IMG/VR virus record: IMGVR_UViG_3300003321_000392
Location: 1 to 43,378 of that record
Origin: a virus
DNA: 43,378 nt
Reading direction: 5' to 3' (one strand)
Translations under genes and position numbers: made by a program
The notes under the pieces: generated by a model
What the model was told of the DNA's origin: nothing
The model's input: the letters and a program-made list of their open reading frames with translations, nothing else
Databases searched by the model: none
Shown here: piece by piece, positions 24,474 through 31,277 of the stretch
Position numbering within the stretch: the stretch's first letter is position 1
Layout of the letters: every line of letters begins with the position of its first letter

Positions 24474-25232
24474 GTGACTCGGGACCTCATATATCACATC
24501 TGCCCGCTGCGCAGCAACGACCTGTGGCTGCGCAACGTCGAGCAGCTCCTCGCGCGCATCGAGGTGTTCAACGGGCGCCGACTGGTCGCCATCGCCGTCG
24601 GCTCGAACGACTTGCTGCATGACGTCGACCGAGTCAAGCGCGAGCTGAAGGGCCACGGCATCGACTATATTCTGGTGCGCAACGATCGCAACCTACGCGA
24701 GGTCGCGTCGTTCCGGCCCTTGCTGGACGTCGTCGGCGGCGACCCGAACAAGGACCGCGCCGTCTTCTACGCGCACACCAAGGGCAACTCCACGTACGAC
24801 AACGTGGAGGGCGCGACGTACTGGCGCAACGTGATGTATCACGAGCTGCTGGACAAGTGGCAGCGATGTGTCGAGCTGATTCAAGAGGGCTACGCGTTCG
24901 TCGGCACGCACCAGATGATATGGGGCGCGACGCAGAAGTGCCCGTACCCGAGCCGCCTGGCGCACGGACAGTGGATGTTCGCCGGCACGTTCTGGTGGTT
25001 CAGCGCCGCTCGCGTATTCAGTCATCCTCGATGGCGAATCGTTCCGCAGGACCGCTACGGCGCCGAGGCGTGGCCGAGCGGGCTGTTCAATCCCGAGGAG
25101 TGCAAGTCCGTGTGGCAGCCCATCGCTCCGGACAAGCTGTACGGTCGAGACCCGTATGACCCGGAGCTATACGCCAGGATGGGCGCGTGCATCGCCGACT
25201 GCGAACTCAAACACCCGAGCTATCAGATATGA
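24474..25232 (+). CDS. Paralog of the glycosyltransferase-like domain in gene 22760
   Basis: GTG 24474 gives 252 residues aligned over their length with residues 110-350 of the upstream paralog. Shared landmarks are LIYHxCPLRxND, AVFYAHTKGNSTYDN, MYHELLDKWQRC, and FAGTFWWFS, then DRYGAEAWPSG. The N-terminal zinc module is absent. Neither copy has a clear DxD motif, so the sugar-transfer assignment is a family inference. The pair probably arose by duplication with a sulfotransferase between the copies. Confidence 0.6.
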   Translation: MTRDLIYHICPLRSNDLWLRNVEQLLARIEVFNGRRLVAIAVGSNDLLHDVDRVKRELKGHGIDYILVRNDRNLREVASFRPLLDVVGGDPNKDRAVFYAHTKGNSTYDNVEGATYWRNVMYHELLDKWQRCVELIQEGYAFVGTHQMIWGATQKCPYPSRLAHGQWMFAGTFWWFSAARVFSHPRWRIVPQDRYGAEAWPSGLFNPEECKSVWQPIAPDKLYGRDPYDPELYARMGACIADCELKHPSYQI

Positions 25233-26287
25233 GAATCTTGATCACAGGATGCGCCGGACACGTAGGATCAAAACTCGTCGAGTGGATTCTCCGCGAAGAG
25301 CCCAGCGTCGAGCACGTCGTCGGCGTCGATGACTTGTCGTGTGGATACCTCGAGACGGCGGTCAAGCTCGTCGAGTCGAGCCATGGTCGGTTCTGGTTCA
25401 AGCAGTGCGACGCCGGCGACCAGCGCGTCGTCAACGATCACGGGCCGTTTGACGCGGTGTTCCACCTCGCCGCGTACGCCGCCGAGTGCATGAGCGCGTT
25501 CTGTCGCCGGTACAACTACCAGAACAACCTCGTCTCGACCGCCGGGCTCGTCAGCAACTTGATCGACGCCGGATTCAGAGGCAGGCTGGTCTTCACGTCG
25601 AGCATGGCGGCGTACGGCGATGCGCGAGGTTCATCGCCGCCGTTCAGCGAATCGATGCACTGCTCGCCTAAGGACCCATACGGCGTCGCCAAGCTGGCCT
25701 GCGAGCGAGACATCGCGATCGCCGGAGAGCAGCACGGACTCGACTGGTGCGTCCTGCGCCCTCACAACATCTACGGCCCGGGTCAGAGCCTCTGGCAGAA
25801 GTATCGCAACGTCATTGGATTATGGATGCGCGCCGTGCTCGAAAACAAGCCGATCACGATCTTCGGCGACGGCGAGCAGAAGCGCGCGTTCAGCTACGTC
25901 GACGACGTCGTGCCGTGCATCTGGCGCGCCGCGACGTACGATTGCGCGAGCGGTCACGTCATCAATCTGGGCGGGCGCGAGCCGGTCACCATCAACGACC
26001 TGTACGACATCCTGTGCGCCGTGGTGGGGCGCGACGTCGCCGTCGATCGGCAGCCGGCGCGACACGAGGTGAAGCTCGCGTACTGCACGACGCGCCACAG
26101 CGAGGAGCTGCTCGAGTATCGCGAGGCGACGACGCTCGTGGACGGCGTCAAGCGCATGTGGACTTGGGCGCAGGACGCGTGGGAGCGCTACCCAAATCGT
26201 GTTAACATTACGGCGCGGCCGACGACCGAGGACCTAGACACAAGGGTGAAGATGCCGGCTAAATGGCTGGCGGACTATGTCGACTAG
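25229..26287 (+). CDS. NAD-dependent sugar epimerase/dehydratase
   Basis: ATG 25229 is in an ATGA overlap; the product has 352 residues. An extended short-chain dehydrogenase is clear from the Rossmann motif TGCAGHVG (GxxGxxG at 7-13), HLAAYAAE, the catalytic Tyr151-x3-Lys155 in DPYGVAKLACE, and RPHNIYGPGQ, then FGDGEQKRAFSYVDDV. Members act on UDP-, GDP- or dTDP-sugars. It likely supplies a modified nucleotide sugar for the neighbouring transferases. The gene ends just before the first early-type promoter. Confidence 0.88.
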   Translation: MRILITGCAGHVGSKLVEWILREEPSVEHVVGVDDLSCGYLETAVKLVESSHGRFWFKQCDAGDQRVVNDHGPFDAVFHLAAYAAECMSAFCRRYNYQNNLVSTAGLVSNLIDAGFRGRLVFTSSMAAYGDARGSSPPFSESMHCSPKDPYGVAKLACERDIAIAGEQHGLDWCVLRPHNIYGPGQSLWQKYRNVIGLWMRAVLENKPITIFGDGEQKRAFSYVDDVVPCIWRAATYDCASGHVINLGGREPVTINDLYDILCAVVGRDVAVDRQPARHEVKLAYCTTRHSEELLEYREATTLVDGVKRMWTWAQDAWERYPNRVNITARPTTEDLDTRVKMPAKWLADYVD

Positions 26288-26295
26288 TGTACACT

Positions 26296-26372
26296 TGTAC
26301 AGTATGGACAAGTCCGGTCCAGTCTGATAAGATACTATCTGCCGGTCGGACTTCCCGACTGGTCATATCGCA
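26296..26372 (+). promoter_or_regulatory. Early-type promoter, hairpin and ATATCGCA leader before gene 26392
   Basis: A TGTACAGTAT box starts at 26296, with another TGTACA a few bases before it. The -35 TGGACA (26305-26310) is separated by 17 bp from TAAGAT (26328-26333), which is preceded by TGA as an extended -10. The leader then folds CCGGTCGG (26342-26349) with CCGACTGG (26355-26362), one G-U pair, 5-nt loop. ATATCGCA follows at 26365-26372, 20 bp before the ATG. Confidence 0.72.
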
Positions 26373-26391
26373 GATCGCAGAGGTAATCGTC

Positions 26392-27066
26392 ATGAAAGAG
26401 TTCGGACTTCAAATCGATGCCGACTATTATAACCAGTCGGACGCGATCAAAGAGACGCAAGAGCTCGTTGCGGAGTTCTGTCGCGTCAACACAATTCCTG
26501 AGCCTCTCATTCTCGAGAGCAATCGCAGCGCGCGCTGGGTCCGCTTCGGATTCTATAAAGCGTCTAATCACGCTGGACGCGGCGATAATTGGCACGGTGC
26601 GCTCTACTATAATCCGCGCAAATGTCGCAAGCCAGTTAAGACACCAGGATTTGCTTGGACGTATACCGGCTATAAGGCTGATCTAACGGCACCCGGCGTT
26701 ATTGCTCACGAGATGGGACATCACGTCTGGGAGTGCCAATGCCGATCAACTAACGGACGTCATTGTAAATCACTAGAAGCGCAGCTCGCTGCTGCGTGGC
26801 AGAACGAAACGCAAGGCGAAAAGCCGACGACCAGCTACGGCGCGACTCGCGTCGAAGAAGACTTTGCTGAGTCGTTCAAGCTATTTCTGCTGAATCCTGA
26901 TTTGCTCGATCGCGGCGCGACGCTGCGTCATTCATTCTTCGTTGACCAGCTTAAATTGCAGCCAGTCGTTCATTGGACGTTCGACGAAGTTCTGGCATTA
27001 GCGCATCCTCGATTGATCGCAGCGGCCGCTCGATGGGCCGGCTGCGACATGGAGGCAGTGCGATGA
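26392..27066 (+). CDS. HExxH zinc metallopeptidase-like protein
   Basis: ATG 26392 was chosen because it follows the promoter leader. The 224-residue product has VIAHEMGHHVWE with HEMGH at residues 106-110, and a downstream acidic EEDFAESF that could give the third zinc ligand as in gluzincins. There is no signal peptide. Base composition is clearly lower in GC than in flanking genes, with codons such as TAT and GAT common. That suggests a recently acquired early gene, possibly acting on a host regulator or defence protein. Confidence 0.7.
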   Translation: MKEFGLQIDADYYNQSDAIKETQELVAEFCRVNTIPEPLILESNRSARWVRFGFYKASNHAGRGDNWHGALYYNPRKCRKPVKTPGFAWTYTGYKADLTAPGVIAHEMGHHVWECQCRSTNGRHCKSLEAQLAAAWQNETQGEKPTTSYGATRVEEDFAESFKLFLLNPDLLDRGATLRHSFFVDQLKLQPVVHWTFDEVLALAHPRLIAAAARWAGCDMEAVR

Positions 27067-29066
27067 GAGCGCTCTCCGACGCGACCGCAGGAATGCTCAA
27101 GCCGCTCAATCTGTCCAGCAGGGACAAGATCGTCATCGACGTCGACAAGGACCTCAAGCACTTTGTCGTGCGCATCACGACGAGCGACGAAGGCGAATAC
27201 GTTCGCTCGTACCCGTCCACCGCGGCGACTCGCGCGTGGCTCGGCCGAGTACCGGAGCGAAAAGAACTGAAGGACCGACCGAACACGTGGATGCTCGCGG
27301 CGACCGACTACACGGCTGAGATCATTCGCGCCGTGTGGCCGGCGGAGCAGATCGAGTGGAAGTCGAGCGAGGCCGAGACGCTGTTCGACTATCTGCTGCT
27401 CAGCACGACGCAGCAGGACATGAACGCCGAGGCCTACGGCAAGTTCAAGGAGTCCGGCGAGTTGCCGGACTCGCCGCTCGAGTTCAGCAGCGAGCACCCG
27501 CTCGCGCCTTACCAGCGATGCGCCGGCGCGATCGCGCTGCGCAGCGAGGGATACGGCCTGTTCAAGGAGCAGGGCACCGGCAAGACGCCGGTCGCGATAT
27601 CCGTCGTGTGCACCGCGGCGTCAACGCGCGACTGGCGGCAGCCGTACCGAGTGCTGGTCGTCGCGCCGAAGAACGTTCGCCGCAACTGGGTGCGGGAGTT
27701 CGAGCGATTCGCAACGCAACCCGGCAAGGTCGAGGTCATCAAGGGCGGCAAGATCGATCGCATGGCACTGCTGATCGAGACCATCGCGCCAGAGCAGGAC
27801 TGCAAGTACTCGGTCTGCATCATGAGCTACGAGGCCATGACGCGCGACATCGAGTTCTTGACCAGCATCGAGTGGGACCTCGTGATGCTCGACGAAGGCC
27901 ACTACATCAAGTGGCCCGAGACGCAGCGAGCGAAGGCTGCGTTCAAGCTGCGCGACGCGGCGCGAAAGCGCATGGTGCTCACCGGCACGCCGGTCTGCAA
28001 CTCGCCGCTGGACCTCTACTCACTCTTCGAGTTCATGGGCGAGGGATGGTCCGGTTTCAAGCGCTGGGAGAATTTCCGACAGTTCTACGGTGTGTTCAAG
28101 GACGTCAACGACGGCACGACGCACCAGAAGCTCGTCGCGGTCCAGAACCTGCCGTTCATGAAGGAGCGGCTCGCGCGTCTCAGCTTCATCATTCGCAAGG
28201 ACGAGGCGCTGCCCGACCTACCAGACAAAGTATACGACACCGACGACGTCCAGATGACCAAGGCGCAGGCCGACGCGTACGAGCGCGTGGCGAACGACTT
28301 GCTGGTGAAGATCGAGAACGAGCTTGACTCGACGCAGAACAAGTCGATGTCGGTGAACAACATCCTGACGCAGCTCCTGCGACTCGCTCAGATCACCTGC
28401 GGCTACGTCACCTGGGACCCGGTGTTCGACTTGAACACGCTGGAGGAAGTCCGACCGAAGTCCATCGAGTGGTTCGGCGAGGACCCGAAGCTCGAGCGGC
28501 TCGTACAGATATTGAAGGGACACGGCGAGCCGGGCGACGACGACTATGCGACGCCGAAGACCGACAAGCAGAAGACGATTATCTGGTCCTGCTTCGTGCC
28601 GTGCATCAAGCGCATCAGCGAGCGACTCACCGCCGAGGGAATCGACCACGTAACGTTCTACGGCGGCACGAGCGAAGCTGATAGAATAGAAGCCGAGCGT
28701 CGCTTCAACGAGGACCAGAACTGTCGCGTGCTGATCGGCAACCCGGCAGCCGGCGGCACCGGCCTGAACCTGCTCGGCTATCCGCCGCACGCCGGCGAGA
28801 CGGCCGAGACAAACTGCGATCACGTCATCTACTACGCGCAGGACTGGTCGTACGTCAAGCGCGCGCAGAGCGAGGACCGATGCCACCGGCGCGGCACTCG
28901 ATCGAACGTGCGCGTGACCGACCTCGTCGTGCCGGACACGATCGACGAAGAGATTCGAGTCCGAGTGCTCAAGAAGAAGATGGTCGCGCTGGAGATCGCG
29001 GACATTCGCGAGATTCTGTCGGCCGTCGTTCATGGTCTGAAGGTAAAGAAGGAGAGCGATGAATGA
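27063..29066 (+). CDS. SNF2-type DEAD/DEAH helicase
   Basis: ATG 27063 overlaps the previous stop, giving 667 residues. Motif I is EQGTGKTPVAI near residue 170, motif II VMLDEGHYIKW near 275, and motif III LTGTPVCNSPLDLYSLFEFM near 307. Motif V is AAGGTGLNLLGY near 562, and motif VI appears in RAQSEDRCHRRG. The order is that of SNF2/superfamily 2 translocases found in many phage replication modules. It probably works in replication or recombination of phage DNA. Confidence 0.9.
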   Translation: MRALSDATAGMLKPLNLSSRDKIVIDVDKDLKHFVVRITTSDEGEYVRSYPSTAATRAWLGRVPERKELKDRPNTWMLAATDYTAEIIRAVWPAEQIEWKSSEAETLFDYLLLSTTQQDMNAEAYGKFKESGELPDSPLEFSSEHPLAPYQRCAGAIALRSEGYGLFKEQGTGKTPVAISVVCTAASTRDWRQPYRVLVVAPKNVRRNWVREFERFATQPGKVEVIKGGKIDRMALLIETIAPEQDCKYSVCIMSYEAMTRDIEFLTSIEWDLVMLDEGHYIKWPETQRAKAAFKLRDAARKRMVLTGTPVCNSPLDLYSLFEFMGEGWSGFKRWENFRQFYGVFKDVNDGTTHQKLVAVQNLPFMKERLARLSFIIRKDEALPDLPDKVYDTDDVQMTKAQADAYERVANDLLVKIENELDSTQNKSMSVNNILTQLLRLAQITCGYVTWDPVFDLNTLEEVRPKSIEWFGEDPKLERLVQILKGHGEPGDDDYATPKTDKQKTIIWSCFVPCIKRISERLTAEGIDHVTFYGGTSEADRIEAERRFNEDQNCRVLIGNPAAGGTGLNLLGYPPHAGETAETNCDHVIYYAQDWSYVKRAQSEDRCHRRGTRSNVRVTDLVVPDTIDEEIRVRVLKKKMVALEIADIREILSAVVHGLKVKKESDE

Positions 29067-29440
29067 TCGCCTCAGCGACTAAGACAGCTCGCGTATTCAT
29101 GCTGGCGCCGCACGACAAGAACGTGTCGCGCGCCAAGCGATACGGCGAGCTGGAGATGATATACGACAGAGACGAGTCCCGCCCGTCCATCTGGGACGAG
29201 GCGATGTACGACGAGGCGCTCGAGCGCCTCGCCGAGCTGGACTACGACCCGAATCACGACTACATCCTGATCGCCGGCACGATGGTGCCGGTCGTGACGT
29301 TCGTCGCTCGGCTCGTCGCCGAGTACGGACAGATCAAGACGCTCTGCTACGACATGGTGTCGGGAGAGTACGCCCAGAAGCTCATGGGGAATATCGCAAA
29401 TGAACCAAACCGTAAGAGAACTGTACATCGACGTTCGTGA
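29063..29440 (+). CDS. Hypothetical early protein, 125 aa
   Basis: ATG 29063 is in an ATGA overlap with the helicase. The first 100 residues look like a small alpha/beta domain (ARVFMLAPHDKNVSRAKRYGELEMIYD, then DYILIAGTMVPVVTFVARLVAEYG) resembling a nucleotide-binding half-fold. The last 15 residues overlap the next gene and are basic run-on. I do not recognise a family. Confidence 0.55.
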   Translation: MIASATKTARVFMLAPHDKNVSRAKRYGELEMIYDRDESRPSIWDEAMYDEALERLAELDYDPNHDYILIAGTMVPVVTFVARLVAEYGQIKTLCYDMVSGEYAQKLMGNIANEPNRKRTVHRRS

Positions 29441-29990
29441 CTTTCACCACAAGTTGCTGCGCGTCTTGCCGGAGATCGAGCAAGAGATCAAGTCGGGCAG
29501 CGACGAGAAGGAGATGGCCGACTTGGCGTACGCCATGCGCGAGATAGCTCGACTCTGCGACGACGCGCGCAAGCGCTGCGAGCAGAAGAAGCGACTGGCC
29601 GAGCAGCTCGCTTGCGCGCTCACCATCGCGGTGACGCAGAGCGCCGAGCCGATTCGCACCGAGTTCTGTCGCGCGTCGCCCAAGATGCGATCGATCGTCT
29701 CCGTCCCGCGCCGTTCGAAGGAGCCCGAGAAATACGCCGAGCTGATGAAGTACCTCGGCGTGCCGGAGCACCTATGGCAGGGCGGCGAGCACGCCGTCGT
29801 CAACACGCACTGGCCAGGCCTGATGGACCTGCTCGCGGCGAAGCAGGAGCGCGGCGAGCCGCTGCCGCCGGGCATCGACCCGAATAAGACGTACCCGGAG
29901 TACACGCTGGTCATCCACGGATACCAGTCGCCGGCTGGCGGCGCAGTGGAAGACGACGACGGCGTGCTGACGGAGGAGGTACCGTTCTAG
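29400..29990 (+). CDS. Hypothetical coiled-coil protein, 196 aa
   Basis: ATG 29400 lies 40 bp inside the upstream gene, with GGGGA upstream. The sequence ATATCGCA is at 29391-29398, one base before the start codon. Residues 1-80 form an amphipathic coiled coil (RVLPEIEQEIKSG and DDARKRCEQKKRLAEQL). Residues 95-196 are mixed, with LGVPEHLWQGGEHAVVNTHWPG and an acidic end EDDDGVLTEEVPF. Acidic C-termini often bind replication partners. The function is unknown. Confidence 0.55.
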   Translation: MNQTVRELYIDVRDFHHKLLRVLPEIEQEIKSGSDEKEMADLAYAMREIARLCDDARKRCEQKKRLAEQLACALTIAVTQSAEPIRTEFCRASPKMRSIVSVPRRSKEPEKYAELMKYLGVPEHLWQGGEHAVVNTHWPGLMDLLAAKQERGEPLPPGIDPNKTYPEYTLVIHGYQSPAGGAVEDDDGVLTEEVPF

Positions 29991-30002
29991 CGATTCATAC
30001 GC

Positions 30003-30032
30003 CGCGCGAGGGCTCACCGATCACCTCGCGCG
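30003..30032 (+). promoter_or_regulatory. 9-bp perfect hairpin before the SSB-like gene
   Basis: CGCGCGAGG (30003-30011) pairs perfectly with CCTCGCGCG (30024-30032) across a 12-nt loop in the 81-bp gap between genes. No U-run follows, so it is not a standard terminator. It resembles the leader hairpins of other early genes but lacks ATATCGCA behind it. It ends 39 bp before ATG 30072. Confidence 0.5.
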
Positions 30033-30071
30033 ACGTTATTCAAGATCGGTTCACTATCAGGAGTTCAGACG

Positions 30072-30914
30072 ATGGGAAAGATCATGAATCCCGCGACCGC
30101 CACGTCGCCCGGCGCACTCGCCGTGCCGGACTTCATGTCGCAGCACCAGGTGGAGGGTACCGACCTGCTCAAGCAGGCCGTCATCCCGCCGAGGCTCAAG
30201 TTCGTTCAGCCGACGAGCAAGTCGCCGTTCTGCGACCTGTTCAATCCCGGTGACCTGGTCGTCGTCCCGATGATGCAGCGCGTCGCGGAGTACGACAAGC
30301 AGGAGAAGAAGATCGCGCTGTACTTCGCGACGGTCTTCTACTGGCCGGAGTGGGTGTGCTGGAACCCGCTCGACACGCGCGGGCAGTTGAAGTCAGTTCG
30401 CGAGCGATCGCTCGACCCGAAGAGTACGGTCGCCATCAAGGCCCGCGACGAGTCACGGCGCAACAGCGAGGTGTGCCCAGAGGTGCCCGAGAAGGACGGC
30501 AAGAAGCTGTACTTGCGGTACCTCGAGCATCTCAACTTCATGATCGTCCCGTTCAACGCCGGCGGCGTCGAGACGCAGTTCGCTGGTCTGCCAATCTGCT
30601 TGTCGTTCGCTAGCGGCGAGTGGATGAAGGGCAGCAATCTGGCCGGGCTTATCACCGTTCGTCGTGCGCCGATCTACGGCTGCCAGTTCCAAGGCGTCAT
30701 GCGTCGCCGACAGAACTCGAAGGGCACGTGGTTCGGGATGGACGTCGATAACCCGGCCGACGAGAGCGTCGGGCCGTGGGTCAGCAAGGAATCGTTCGAG
30801 GCCTTGCAGACGGTGCACCGCGAGTTCAAGAAGGCACACGAAGAGAAGACGCTGCAAGTTGACTACGAGGACGAGCCGGAGGCGCCGAAGCCCGGCGACT
30901 CGAAGGAGTTCTAG
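30072..30914 (+). CDS. Candidate single-stranded DNA-binding protein
   Basis: GGAG precedes ATG 30072. The 280-residue protein has PPRLKFVQPTSKSPF and GDLVVVPMMQRVAEYDKQEKKI, rich in beta strands and aromatics. It ends in an acidic tail with YEDEPEAPKPGDSKEF, the arrangement of phage SSB-like proteins such as T7 gp2.5. Between the helicase and the primase this is a sensible job, but no motif is diagnostic. A recombination mediator is the alternative. Confidence 0.55.
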   Translation: MGKIMNPATATSPGALAVPDFMSQHQVEGTDLLKQAVIPPRLKFVQPTSKSPFCDLFNPGDLVVVPMMQRVAEYDKQEKKIALYFATVFYWPEWVCWNPLDTRGQLKSVRERSLDPKSTVAIKARDESRRNSEVCPEVPEKDGKKLYLRYLEHLNFMIVPFNAGGVETQFAGLPICLSFASGEWMKGSNLAGLITVRRAPIYGCQFQGVMRRRQNSKGTWFGMDVDNPADESVGPWVSKESFEALQTVHREFKKAHEEKTLQVDYEDEPEAPKPGDSKEF

Positions 30915-30968
30915 GTACCGCGGACGGAGAAGAGGCTTTTCACACATTCACGTTATGAGGACACTGCA

Positions 30969-31172
30969 ATGTTGAAGGTCAGCATCAAAGTACTGCGCGG
31001 GTTCAACGAGCTCGGGACTCTCACCGGCGAGCTCGACGAGACGAAGCTGCCGATGCACAAGCCAGACGAGGCGTCCGACCAGCCATGCATCGACGCGCTC
31101 AAGGGCCACCTGGTGCGCATGGAGAACGCGGCCAACGCCGGGCCGCTGCGTCTGCATCTGAGCGTCGAATAA
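30969..31172 (+). CDS. Hypothetical early protein, 67 aa
   Basis: TGAGGA precedes ATG 30969. The small acidic protein has a beta-helix-beta look (MLKVSIKVLRGFNELGTL, then PCIDALKGHLVRMENA and LRLHLSVE). The gene stands alone between two intergenic regions. No family is recognised. Confidence 0.45.
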   Translation: MLKVSIKVLRGFNELGTLTGELDETKLPMHKPDEASDQPCIDALKGHLVRMENAANAGPLRLHLSVE

Positions 31173-31239
31173 GCGCACGAGCGCTCCGAGAGTTCACGCC
31201 CGGTCGGTGAAGCTGGGCCATTTTCTGCTGCATATCGCA
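31172..31239 (+). promoter_or_regulatory. Structured leader with ATATCGCA before the primase-helicase
   Basis: In the 105-bp gap, AGCGC (31172-31176) pairs with GCGCT (31181-31185), and TTCAC (31193-31197) pairs with GTGAA (31207-31211). ATATCGCA follows at 31232-31239, 38 bp before ATG 31278. No strong promoter is visible nearby; TAGATT at about 31245 is only a weak -10. Confidence 0.5.
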
Positions 31240-31277
31240 TAGTGTAGATTTCTCTCGAGACAGAACGACGACGCGAC

